Of a stretch of DNA of 19,105 nt, positions 7,131 to 18,798 are shown in pieces. Both the position numbers and the translations under genes were made by a program. The notes below the pieces were generated by a model. The model was given only the letters and a program-made list of their open reading frames with translations, was not told the DNA's origin and ran no database searches. Source of the stretch: Spirogloea muscicola (lineage: Eukaryota; Streptophyta; Zygnematophyceae; Spirogloeales; Spirogloeaceae); NCBI GenBank assembly GCA_009602725.1, contig WELB01000116.1, positions 195,308 to 214,412 of the forward strand, read 5' to 3'. Numbering within the stretch: position 1 is the stretch's first letter; the number at the start of each line of letters is the position of its first letter.

Positions 7131-10100
7131 ATGCTGCAATCCAAGCAGTTCGTGAAGAAGACGCGGAAAGGCTCGCTGCTCAAGGTTTGGCAGGCTCTCC
7201 CCCTCAGCCATGGAGCCGCAGGCTCGACGCTGAGCCCCACGAGCCTGCGTGCGCGCGCCGTGCAATTTGGACGCTGAGACGGCTCGGGCCCTCTCGTCGC
7301 AAGGCAAAAGCGCCGATAGGCCCTCGACACTGTGGCGTCTGTTGAGGCGAAAGGGCCCTCGGCGTGGCTTCGCCAGTTGCCTGGCTAGTGCTGGAATTCA
7401 GCTTAGCCTCGGGCGCTCAGTGTGGCGCTAGGAAAACCGTATAATTCTGATAGTTTACTGGCTGACTTACCTCGTCGGGCGCGGTGGTCCACTGCTAGCG
7501 GTGGTTCATTGCCGCACACGACCGCCTGGCTTGTTGCCGCAATGAGTCTCTGCCGTATCCCGCGGCAAGCTTCACTGATGCCCCGAGGCTCCGGTGGTGG
7601 TCCTGGCGCCGCAGGTGGTGCGAGAGCACTACCTGCGCGACGACATCGTGTGTGGCGCCGCCGCCTGCGGCTCCTGCCAGCAGGAGAGCCCGGTGCTGAG
7701 CGCCGCAGCTCCCCAGATCCTGGTTGTGGACACCAATATCGTGCTTCATCAGGTCCGTAGCCACGCCGCTTGTGTGGTCGCTGGGGGCCACGCTGCTTGC
7801 TCGCATGGTCGAGACCTTATGCTTGAGGACTTCACATACTTGTACCCAGTTGGGCGACCGGATGATGTGGCTCGTGCTACCAGGCCGCTTCTGGTGATGC
7901 TAGGTGGAGCTTTCAGGCCGTCGGACAGCTGGCGTAGTATGAGGTACTGCCAAGCTACTGTCTTGTCATCTGGTGGCTTTGCTAACACACACTTAGCAGT
8001 CAGTCTCTGCTTGCCGGCTTCTCCTGGCAGATTGACTTCCTCGAGAATGCCACTGTAACAAATGTGGTCGTGCTCTCTGTCGTCCTTGAGGAGGCCAAGC
8101 ACAAAAACCTGAGTGTGTATAACCGCCTGAGGGCCATTATCGCCAACCCTGCTCGCCACTTCTTTGTTTTTGCTAATGAGCACCACAGGTGAGATTCGAC
8201 TCTTGTGGTACTTCTCACCACATAGTAATGAAGGAGCAGGAAAGTGATCCAGCTGTGACAGAATGAAGTGCCAGACTTTGAAGCGCCCTCTTGTGGACTT
8301 CTACTAGTTTTGACTTCTCTTTGTGATTTGACTTGCATGTCCTCTGTAATCAGAGAGACATTCATCAAGTCGGAGCCTGGCGAGTCGCCAAATGACAGAA
8401 ACGACAGAGGTGGGTTGAGGTGGGCTCCCAGGGCCCAACCTCTAGAATTTGGGGCAAGCCAAATTGCTGAACATATTTGGCTACGGCACCTGTGACATTA
8501 TGCAAGCATTTCTACGATCCTTAGGACTGAGACTGGAAATAGTATTTCGGTCTTGATATTTCTTACCTCCAACTTCAAGAGCACATGTATTTGACTTCTG
8601 AAGTATAGGAGCAGCTACAGCCTTCAGCTTAGGTTCTTGACTCTGTCTTTGGGGATTCCTTCCTTGCTGCAGCAATACGCATAGCATGCCAATGGTATCA
8701 GAGACACCTGGGCGACTCAGTGAAGGTGCTGCTTCTTACAAATGATGCCGAGAACATGCGCAAGGCCGTATCTGCCGGGCAACTCGCCCAAACAGGTAAG
8801 AGAGATACACGCCCTTCTTACTCATCAAGCATAGCAATCTTATATATACGTATTGGTGGTCTGTCGCAGTTGCAGACAATATCCAGGCCCTATTTGGTGA
8901 ACTCTCAGCAATGTTGAGGCCTAATGGCATACCGCCCTGCATTGGTATGGTCAGTCTATGCCTACGTGGAAAAGCTGGGAGACGCGGAGCTGGTGGATAT
9001 CATACAAAAGTCAGCCACAGGGGAAGATGCTGATGGTGACGCTAGCATGGACCAGCATGAGGATGCTCAAACGTCGAAGAAGACAGTGCTATACGCCGAG
9101 GTCCAAACCCAGACAGCCTGCACAGAGCCACAGAAATGCTTGGCGCACCGATTGCGGTGCAGGTGGTGCTACTGTATGGTGCTTGGACTTTGTACGTTTG
9201 ACCTGACTGCATATAGAAGGTCAGAGATGACGGCCCTGTGCACAGGCCACAGTCGACGACTCTCTCTGCAGCCCACCTTCACTTACAGGATAGACATTCC
9301 ATGGGCCATTGGTTTGCAGCACAAGCCCATGTCGGAGATCACGGAGGGACTGAGGAGGGGCGTATTCCATCAGGGCCGGCTGAGGGTGCACCCTTACAAT
9401 TCTCAGGAGGCCTATGTTGGCAGCGAGTCAGTGGGTGATGAGATTCTCATCTGCGGTCGATTCGACCTTAATCGGGCAGTTGACGGCGATGTTGTTGCTG
9501 TCGAGCTCCTGCCAGAAGAGAGCTGGAGAGAGACCGGCAGGCAGAAGCTGGCGGATGTAGATGAAGGTGAGGGCTAGCTGCCTCTATGACACCTTGATGC
9601 TAGAGGGCAGAGACAGCTGTTCTCCTTTGGGCCAGAGGAGTTGCCAGTTTGACTATCCTTCTTCGTTGCAAAGTGTTGGCTCATAAATAAATCTGTGAAG
9701 GTTGTCAGCGTATAAGTGGCTCGACTTTGTTGAGGGATGGTCAAGGGAGTCTGGGTTGCTGGAGATGGGCGGGCTTTTGATCAATTTGGCGAGGAACGAA
9801 TTTGTCACAGAGTGGGATGCCGGCTGAGGGCAGGCCTGATTTTGCTGATATCGCTGCTGGTTCACAGCAGATGACGAGCCAGACGAGGTGGGGTTGGCCC
9901 CAGCAGTTGCCGATGATCCGCCCACAAGCAACGTTTCTGCCACAACCGGCCGGTCAAGTTTTGCTCGACCAACTGGCAAAGTTGTCGGCATCATAAAGAG
10001 AAACTGGCGCTTGTGAGTATTCTTATTTTCTTATCCATGAGCATTTTCCTCATCTTGCAGATGCTTGGTATAGCGGAATGATAATGTGTTGTGAGGTTCT

Positions 10101-13100
10101 TGCTATGTTGCTCCTGCAAGAGGAGCTTATACTTGGTGGTTGTCAAAGGCCGAAGAGATTCTTATGAAGATTATTGGTTAAGAGGTACCTTCACTGACGG
10201 CCTCATGCGAGGCGGAAAGACCTGGACCGAGAGAAGATGGACATTCGTGCTTCTGTACGTCATCTTGAGTCAGCCCACGTTGAGGATGCAGTCTTACTAT
10301 GTATACAGGTCGCGCATATGTCACATGCAGGTACTGTGGGAGTCTAGAAGCAATGAAGAATGCAGGAGCTTCAGTTGCAAGTGCACTTTTTGTTTCAGCA
10401 GACAGGCGGATACCTAAGGTACTGTTAATGATGCATCCATCTTCCAGATTGGAATTCCTGTGACTGTGACTGACTGTTTTAAGCTGGCATATCAAGCCTT
10501 CGAAAGGTCAAGTCATGAGGGTAATTAATGCCTTCAACTTATTGAGCATCGTGGAGAGGTCTGTCTGTAGGCATGTTTGGAAGCAGGGAGGTTGAGCTTC
10601 TGATGCACATGCAGGTGCGCATAAGGACACGGCAGCTTGCAAATCTTGCAGACAAGAGGATCGTTGTGGCGATTGACACCTGGGACAGGAATGCCAGATA
10701 TCCTTCCGGTCACTACGTCAAGACACTTGGTATAATTGGTGATAAAGCTACAGAAAGCGAGGTCAGCTTTCAATCATCCAAATCATGGCCTACATCCATG
10801 CTTACATGCTCGTCTGTGAGCTTCTTCCACCTCTGGGTCGTGCATGCTTTGTAACAGCTGAGCTGCAGTTAGCCACCAAGTTGCTGGATGGAGTTCCAGA
10901 AGCTTGTGTCCTTGTGCAGGTGCTGCTTATGGAGAATGACATCAACGTCAGGCCATTCTCAGAGCAAGTTCTGGCTTGCCTGCCTCCCTTACCTTGGTCA
11001 GTCTCGGAGGCTGACTTTCAGAATCCCACTCGCCAAGATCTGCGCCATCTCCACATTTTCAGTGTTGATCCCATCGGTAAGCCCAACAAGCGATAAGCCC
11101 AGTGGTTGGGAATAAGGAGCAGTCGGACTTTTGATGCTTTACCTGTCAAGCTCATCTAAGAGGCTCAGTGACAAGGTCACAATATGAAGAATGTTAGAGG
11201 TGCACACGTAAGCTGTTCTCTACTCCAATGCCATCATCAAATCAGTCACCTTGCTTTTTAAATGTCGACAGGATGCAAGGATATTGATGATGCCCTACAT
11301 TGTAATCTTCTCGAAAGCGGAAACTATGAAGTTGGAGTCCGTATCTTACCCATGTCAGCTAATGTCGGCTGTGCTTGAACGTGATTGCCAGTTTGTAGTC
11401 GCACCAGCAAGATCAATCATCCTGTCATTGTGGCTCGACCTCAATCCATCATCACATGTACTCTTGGAGCTTGATAGCACGCAGACTGAGCTTGATAGCA
11501 CGCAGACTAGTATCCTCAAGGAGGAGTACTACATAGATGTAGATGTAGTATGCAATCAAGGAAAGATTTGGATGGCCTTGACACAGACATTCTGCAGATA
11601 TTGCGGATGTCACAAACTTTGTGTTCCCTGCATCTCCCCTGGACGAGGAGGCATCCGAGCGAGGCACGTCTGTCTACCTCGTTGATCGAAGAATTGACAT
11701 GCTCCCAAAGCCCCTGACTGAAGGTACTCATACGACCTCTTCTGCTGACTTTGTTATGTACGTCACTGCATCAGCCAGCAGTGTGTCCACTGGGAGCTGA
11801 GATGGCCTCAGAAGTCATCTCCAGAAGAATGCCATGGCCACCTTCTATGTTCATTAAGTGCATATGCAGGTCACACTCTTATCATCTTATGGGCACTACT
11901 TGGTACAGATATTTGCTCCTTGAGAGCAGACGTTGAGCGACTTGCATTTTCAGTACTTTGGGTAAGGGCTGCACTGGCACCAGGGTAAACAGAATCTTAT
12001 AGCAATTAGTCAAGCTGATTAATAAAGCTCTGACGTGCTGTTGCGGCTTGCCATGATGTAATCTTAGTGCATATACATGTTGGCATCAGTCATTGTTACA
12101 GAGGGCAGGAATGACTAGAAGGAAGCCGTTGAGCTCTTGCTAATAATCTGGTATCTGAGAGATTGTAGAGACCCTAGACCCCAAACTTATGCTCCTCTCT
12201 CTTGCCTGCTCTCTGTACGTGGCAGGAGATGACTCCGCAGGCAGACACTATCTCTACGCGTTTTACCAAGAGTGTCATAAAGTCGGCAGCAGCTTTATCC
12301 TATGTGGAGGCTCAAGCTCGTATGGATGACGTGTGAGGACCCAGTGTAGCAAAGCCGTTGCAGGTCTTGTGGATTACGAGGCGCGCATGACTTTTGGGTG
12401 CCACATTGCTTACAGCCCAAGATTGTTTGTCATGTGCAGTAGATTGAGCGACCCTTTGACCATAGATCTGCGCAACATGAATAATTTAGCTAAGGTATAT
12501 CTATCATAGCATGTCAATGAAAAGCACAAACTGGCTACTGCAGTGCCCATCAGTGCTGATGGGGCTTGCCTCTCATAATGTACTGCAGTCAAACATATTC
12601 CCCTCGATTGCAATTACATCATACACAAGCGGATTGTGGTCTTCCTTTTGTGGGCTATTGTCATTGGAATTTCGCTCCTCTTGCTTAGGAAACAGCCATG
12701 TCAATCGCAGGTGATGAGGCAAAGAAGGTTGGATAGGGGAGCTCTCACATTGGCTTCTCCAGAGGTCAAATTTGAGATTGATACCGAGACTCATGACCCG
12801 CTGGACGTAGGTGAGTGATTATAATCCTGTCCGTATTCATTAGTGCTGATTGATGTGGCAATCTGGGTCACATTGGCAGTGAAGATCAGATTACTCTAGC
12901 TTATGATTGCAACTTTTGCAAAGTAGTGATCCTCTCACGATTGATGCTGCATTGTAAGCCAGCAATTGACAGATGCGACGGTTTGTTGACGTTGCCCTTT
13001 GATCCAGGAATGTATCAAGTGAGAGAAGCCAATCAGATGGTCGAGGAGTTCATGCTTGCAGCTAACATCTCCGTCGCCACGAAGATTTTGTCCTTCTGCC

Positions 13101-15190
13101 CTGCCACCTCGCTTCTGAGGTACACGACCAGGAGTGAAGGTCAAGCTGGCCAAGTGGCAGAGATCTGTTTCTGTCACCTCTGCATTTGTAGGTCCTATTA
13201 TCGACGCAGCATTATCAACTCATTCATGAGTATCATGACCACTCTGACGATACTTTGACAATACTTGTGCATGGCAGGCGGCATCCGGTCCCCAAACCGA
13301 AGATGTTTGAGCCGCTGCTGCAGACGGCTGCAGCTGTAGGTATTGACATCAGTACAGCCACGTCCCGGGAGCTTGCAGACTCACTCGACAAAGCCCAGGT
13401 GGGCCTTTTTGTCAACTGCAAGTAACAGGCAGTATATAAGGTATTCTTGATCACTCAGGTCATTATACTAGGAGTCTCAATCTCATAGGCTGTTGTTGAG
13501 AGCTGCAAAAAGCCTGCACTGTGAAGACCGTACCTTCATGATAGATTGGGAGCTTCTCTTCAGCTAGCAATGACAATGTTGAATATGTCTCCATGACTTG
13601 GCAGGGGCCAGGATCTGACCCATACTTCAACAAGCTTATCCGCATCCTTGCAACACGGTGCATGACACAGGTACTTGGACAGGGTTTACAGTGTAGGATC
13701 AGGCTTGCCTTGATGTCTCCAGTAGATCGTTGATACCCTCTGCATGGTGCATTCCTTAAAGTAGGCCAAAGGCATGCCCTACTTTGATTCACCGGGCGAG
13801 CTTTCACTGTGGCATTGCTTGTGATTCGGGTACCTTCTCCGCAGGCCGTCTACTTTGCTAGTGGTGAACTCAGCCCGCCAGACTATTTTCACTATGGCCT
13901 GGCAGCACCAATATACACCCACTTCACCTCTCCCATCCGCCGCTATGCTGGTCAGAGCCTGGAATTGGTTCCTGCCTGTCCTCCTTCATGACATTGCAAC
14001 CTTCACAGAGACAGCTGCAATGCTTGTCTACACTGCAAGTATGGCACTCCAAGGCTGCAAGTAGTGATTCTTTGTGAAGCTGACATGCCCCAGAGAGAAA
14101 TGCCGATTGTGACCTTCGCAATGTTGGTGGCAGATGTGCTAGTGCACCGAACGCTGGCAGCCGCGTTGGGCCTAAGCCCGCTCCCGCACCTCATCCTTGA
14201 CAAGAAGGCCTTGAATGCGTCTGCTGATAGTGAGCCCCTCAGCTTGTTCCCTTGGCAGGATCCTGGCCGTCAGGTCTTACCTCTGCTTCAGATTAGGAAG
14301 GTGGTGACTTTCTCTAACTTTCTCGGGCAAGGTATTGTGCAGATTTGAACTATCGACACCGAAATGCCCAGATGGCTGGCCGTGCATCAGTGGAGCTCCA
14401 CACCCTCATATTCTTCCGCAAGAGGTAATCGCACATGCCACTGCATGCTATACGGCTCTGCGACCTGCATTGCGTTAGAGGGCCATTCATGCTTATTAGA
14501 CATTGCTCAAGATTGGAGTGTCCTTTGTGATATGTCTGGACTGTGACAGCAGACTATCTATTCTTCTTCAACTTGGGCTTGCTCAGGCTTACTTGCCTGT
14601 CGTCTACCTCACAGCTGCCATTGATGTGATTGGCTAGATCAGCTCCTGCACCTGGAGAGTGGTAGCTTTCAAAGTTTCTTGCTTGCTGTGCACATGCACA
14701 TGGTTGACATTTGTGTTTTTGGAGTGCCGCAGGCCAACCGACGCAGATGCACGCATCGTCAAGATCAGGGCCAATGGCTTCATCGTGTTTGTGCCAAAGT
14801 GCGTGCCACACACACTCGGAAGACTCGTGTCTCGTTGTCATAGACCTGGCCAATCATCACTTGGGCAGTCGTAGCTAATATTGCTGTATTACTGACTGTA
14901 AGGTTCATTTGGGTGCTTGCTTGTAACTTGTGACTTGAAGGTATGGAATAGAAGGGCCTGTATACCTTGTCCCACGGGACAATGAACGCAAGCGACATAC
15001 AACCACGGCCATCCCCGCGCTAGAGGGAGATTGGGTCGTGGACGAGGCGGCCCAGACGCTGTCATTGAGCGGAAACGCGCAGTGCTTCAAAGTCTTGGAC
15101 CAGGTGCAGGTGCACATTGCGGTGGTCGAGCCGCAGCCAAATCGACCCAAGCTGGCACTCACGCTGCTGCCGCCCCTGGGCGCCACTTAG
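7131..15190 (+). CDS. DIS3: DIS3/RRP44 exosome ribonuclease, 25 exons, 954 aa
   Basis: Exons: 7131-7184, 7615-7752, 8031-8188, 8354-8409, 8673-8795, 8955-9100, 9320-9566, 9871-10012, 10331-10418, 10615-10761, 10920-11076, 11272-11340, 11598-11723, 11909-11961, 12226-12332, 12440-12494, 12711-12810, 13008-13119, 13278-13398, 13605-13670, 13845-13950, 14134-14229, 14343-14424, 14733-14798, 14941-15190. All introns are GT-AG with consistent phase; 2865 nt ends on TAG. Domains: CR3 cysteines C31, C36, C39; PIN endonuclease (about 49-185) with D57, E85, D134, D160; two cold-shock domains (about 226-440); RNB exonuclease (about 460-800) with D483, D489, D491, D492 in [14 protein letters not shown] and [11 protein letters not shown] at 781-791; C-terminal S1 domain (about 850-945). 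Family role: catalytic subunit of the RNA exosome, degrading RNA 3'-to-5' and endonucleolytically, mainly nuclear. All catalytic acids are present, so it should be active. Length matches human and Arabidopsis forms. The smallest exons (53-56 nt) rest on phase and conserved residues. Confidence 0.97.
9101..9319 (+). other. DIS3 intron 6: length divisible by three with no in-frame stop
   Basis: Splicing here joins VLYAE to [11 protein letters not shown], which matches the family across the PIN-to-cold-shock linker, and both ends are GT/AG. The intron is 219 nt and open in the coding frame throughout, so a transcript retaining it would encode 73 extra residues without a frameshift. The insert includes several Cys and Trp residues and no conserved motif. 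I infer a normal intron, with retention possible. Confidence 0.85.
11467..11508 (+). repeat. 21-bp perfect tandem duplication in DIS3 intron 12
   Basis: The unit starting GAGCTTGATAGCACGC and ending AGACT occurs twice without mismatch, fully inside an intron. It probably arose by replication slippage and has no coding effect. Confidence 0.95.
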
Positions 15191-15720
15191 CCAGCTCATC
15201 TTGGATGCTCTTCTCAGATGCTTCACATAGGTTGCATTGACGCACCTGCCGACATCTGGCAATATACCTTTGTCCGACAGGCTCTAGCTAGCTTCGTAAA
15301 AGGCGCTGGGAAAATTGGTCAACTGCCGAGCTTTGGGCTTTCCAAGTGCGCGTCAGCTTGCAAAGTGATGTGGGGACAGGGCAAAGCAATTACCTTACAG
15401 GCATCAGTGCCACAGCTGGCGGCTGAAAGTTGTTGCACCAGCCGGTCAGGTCGCGGGTGGTCGCGGGTGGCTGACAGTTGGTGACATGGGTCGCGAGGCC
15501 TGGGCAGAAGCAGCAGTTGCAGGAGGGAGGGTGGGGGACATTGGGGGGGAAAAGAGAGGAGGAGGGGGGAAGGAGGGAGGGAGGTGCTTGGTGCCCAATT
15601 GGCAGCCCACAGGGCCCCAGACCAGCGAGGCCTGCATGCGTTTGCGCGGATCAGAGAAGCCAGTGTATGGGGGTCCAGCGCCCCACTGCCGCAAATTGCG
15701 CTGTCGCTGAAGGCCGGGCC
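15191..15720. other. Intergenic spacer between DIS3 and the reductase gene
   Basis: It holds the DIS3 3' UTR and the reductase promoter/leader. No protein family is recognised; the long minus-strand frame 15834-15319 is compositionally driven (Pro/Leu/Ala-rich) and overlaps the first reductase exon antisense, so it is not called. A 10-bp tandem repeat, TCGCGGGTGG twice, lies at 15451-15470. A strong G-run tract follows (separate entry). An ATG at 15486 opens a 74-codon frame ending 10 nt before the reductase start. It would act as an upstream ORF if transcription begins before it. Confidence 0.6.
15521..15583 (+). promoter_or_regulatory. G-run tract with G-quadruplex potential upstream of the reductase start
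   Basis: Within 63 bases there are at least seven runs of three or more G (up to seven in a row), separated by short A- or T-containing spacers. This satisfies the usual pattern for intramolecular G-quadruplex formation several times over. It lies 138-200 nt upstream of the reductase ATG on the coding strand, so it may be in the promoter or in the 5' UTR. Folding is predicted from pattern only, and a regulatory role is inference. Confidence 0.6.
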
Positions 15721-18700
15721 ATGGGCAATGAGGCGAAGCCACCGGGGCCGCTGGCGGCGGGGAAGGCCGGTGCGCGTGTATGCGTCACGGGCGCTTCTGG
15801 TAGGGCCTGCTGCAGCTGCTGGTGCCGCTTGCACTGGTCCACGTGCTATTACATATGCTATTTTGCCTTTGTGCTGGTGCTAATGGCTCATCATTGCAGT
15901 TGCGGCTTCTAGTGGCCACCTATCTCAAGCGCTGCAGTGTTGACCTTAAGCATCAAGCTGCCAGCACTATAATGTAGCAGCCTGTGTTGTAAGCACAGAG
16001 TCTGATGTTTGCAACGTGCATATTAGTGTGCTCCTAAAGCTGTCGAGCACCCCATAGAGATCACAGAGATGTCACCAGCCACGGTCGGCCTCAAGTGAAA
16101 TGTGCCTGCAGGCTACATGGCGTGCCACATTATCAAGGAGCTGCTGGCGCGCGGCTACCACGTGCGCGGCACAGTGCGGGACGCTGGCAACAAGGCCAAG
16201 ACCTCCTTCCTGTGGGACATGGTCTGCCACCCACACAATAGCGCGGCCGTAGCTGGCTCCCGTATAATGTGCACCTTTGGTAACACTATGTAGCTTTCAA
16301 CCTCCCTAACATAAATCGTTCAAGAAGGCTACAATGGAGTCATCTTGTCAGGATATAGTCACAAGACAACAGCAATCCAAACGGCGCCTGCTTGCAGGCG
16401 GTGGGGTCACCAGGAACTCTGGAGCTCTTCAGCGCCGATCTTGGACGACCCGGGAGCTTCGACGAGCCCATCATGGGCTGCTCCTACGTGTGCCATTTGG
16501 CCACGCCCGTCGCTCTCAAGTCCAAGCACGCCCAGCGCGACATAGTGGACCCGGCTGTGCATGTGAGATCCGCCACTCGGGATCGATGTCAGCACCTGGC
16601 ACCGCCCTTGAGAAGGCCAGCAAGAAGTACGACAACAACAACCACAGAGCAGTGCTAGCAACAGCAGAGTGGTATATGTTGCTAGACTGCTTTGCAACTG
16701 TCTTAATGCGGCGGCCCCCAGCCTGTCAGGAAAAAGGGCACATGTAGGAGTCCCACTATGTTTCCATAGTTTAGTTGTTCAGAGGAGCTGCACCAACAAC
16801 GGTGCACATGGACGACGTGCATGGCAGCGATTAGACAACACAAATATGGACCAGAACTTGTGTCGGGATTTACTCTCATCATGTGAATCTTTCTGTCAGG
16901 GCACCAACAACGTATTTGAAGCGATATTGAAGGCACGTTGTGCTACGTAAGTCAGGCAACAGCACACATGTAGTTGTCCTCGTGTTTGCCAGTAGTCAGC
17001 CAGTCAGTCAGCAACTTCAAGCTAGCATCGTATCAAGAAGTGCTGGATATAGTAAGAGGTGCGAGCATGATGGAGGTCTGTCTAATTTGTATGTTGTATT
17101 GTACATTGGCCATGCGTGACCTGCAGCTGTCTGTTGCTTGTGTTGATAGGCTCTGCGTAAACACCTGAAATAATAACATGCTTCATGTGATTACCTGAAC
17201 TTATGCTAAAACTGTCCGAAAGATGCAAAGCTTACTGGCGCCACTTTCCGTGTCAACAATTACAGGAGAGTTGTTGTCACCTCGTCCGTGACAACGTGCT
17301 TTAGCGATGATGACAACGTGGAGCACGAGTACACAGAGGCGGATTGGAATGAGGATGCAACGGTGAAGGATACGCCTTACCCGCTGGCTAAGGTCCTGGC
17401 GGAGCGAGCGGCATGGAAGTTCTACAACGATCAGCCCAAGGTGTCACATGCTTTTCCCTCTGGTATTAGTTGCCGGACCTGTATTTTTGACAAGCTTCTA
17501 GTAATCCTTGTCGAAGAGACCTAGTCTGTGTATTGCTCAGCAGATGCTTCGCCTTTATAATGAGCATGTCGTATTAGCATACCTGTTTGGCGTCTGCAAT
17601 ACATTCATCAACAGCAAGACCTCAGCGCCTGAACAATATAAGTGCTACGGCAGGCCGGTACTTGGCGATTTGAGCTCGTTACGATGCTGCCTGGCGTGGC
17701 GCTGGGCCCTGTGCTGGCAAAGGGGCACCTGAGCACCAGCCCCCAGGTGCGACGCGATCAATCTTCTCCGTCATTCTTAGACATCCAGGATGGGTGTTGC
17801 ATCCTTCTTCGGGCTGGACAGAGAGTCCCAGCAGACTGTGGCGCTTTGATCACTGGCAGCCTGTTGTGCACCACTCCATGGGCTGTGCAGATCGTCCAGC
17901 AGCTGCTCAACGGCAGCCTGCCCATGGCGCCAGACATTGAGCTCGGGCTGGTGGACGTACGCGACGCGGCGGCTGCGCATGTTGCGGCGCTCGAGGACCC
18001 GTCCGCCCACGGCCGCTACATCCTTGTCGCAGAAGACTGGACGTTTCTCGAGGTGCGTTATGAAGCCTAAAGGCTCGTCTGTTGCCCCCGGCAGCCTGCG
18101 CAAGGATCACATCCTAGTGGGGCTCGCCAGTGGGACACTGCGGGGCCCATGACAGCCGGGCTTGTTGTTTCTCTTGCAGATGGCCAAGGTGCTCAGGAGG
18201 GCATTTGGGAACAAGTACCGCGTGCCGAAGCGCGAGGCTCCCCACTGCCTGCTCTACCTGATCGCGCTCTTCCACGCGCAGGTTCGCACGCCGCCGTTGA
18301 CAGCATGCCATGGTCGGTCCCATGAAGCTTGAAAAAATGAGCGAAAGTATTGTCACGGTCGAGAGAACTGCTGTATTTGGTGTGGGAGTCTCAGCCTCCT
18401 AGTGCCGGTGTAACCCCCATGGTTATAAACGAGTCAATCAGGGCCATAAACCTGGACCAACGAATGGTCTCTCAACCCTACCATCTGCAACCCAGAGGCC
18501 TAGACCCTGAACCTTGCTCCAACATGTGCGGAGGCGCCACAATCATGCTACTGCGTGTGGCGAACTCGGCGAGCTTCCGCCGTGCCTGACTTGGTGCGTC
18601 GTTGGCATTCCGCGATGGGGCTGGCGGGCGGGGCAGGCGTCGTGGGAGTTCCTGCGACGGCACCTGGGCGTGCGCATCCGCGTGAGCAGCGCCCGGGCGC

Positions 18701-18798
18701 GCGAGGAGCTCGGCGTGCGCTTCCGGCCCGCCGAGGAGAGCGTCCTGGACACTGCGCGGTCCCTGGTAAACGCCAACTGGGTTCACGCCAAAGCCTGA
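15721..18798 (+). CDS. NAD(P)-dependent extended SDR reductase, DFR/CCR-like, 9 exons, 364 aa
   Basis: Exons: 15721-15799, 16112-16221, 16398-16562, 16900-16946, 17266-17440, 17654-17746, 17891-18052, 18180-18281, 18637-18798; all introns GT-AG, 1095 nt ending in TGA. The start ATG sits in GCCATGG, a good initiation context. Rossmann glycine motif TGASGYMA at residues 23-30, then HIIKELLARGYHVRGTVRD. The block LELFSADLGRPGSFDEPIMGC (71-91) leads to CHLATPV (95-101). The active site is VVVTSS (S141) and Y172-P-L-A-K176, the YxxxK pair, followed by VLAERAAW. FELVTMLPGVALGP and a C-terminal LGVRFRPAEESVLDTA complete the fold. The family reduces aldehydes or ketones (dihydroflavonols, cinnamoyl-CoA esters, methylglyoxal-type carbonyls) with NAD(P)H in the cytosol; the substrate cannot be read from sequence. 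Exon 4, 47 nt, is the weakest: its junction ATRVVVTSS is about three residues shorter than usual, so its 3' end could differ. Confidence 0.92.

Noticed and set aside
7594-8058. Plus-strand frame of 154 codons over DIS3 exon 2 and intron 2
   Set aside because: Only the exon 2 region matches the family, in a different frame; the rest is intron sequence between a good GT and AG.
10091-10417. Plus-strand 108-codon frame in DIS3 intron 8/exon 9
   Set aside because: The conserved [12 protein letters not shown]...RRIPK block of exon 9 is in another frame, with phase matching its neighbours.
15319-15834. Long minus-strand open frame (171 codons) antisense to the reductase leader
   Set aside because: Its translation is Pro/Leu/Ala-rich low complexity, it reads through the complement of the G-rich tract and overlaps a well supported exon; no family motif.
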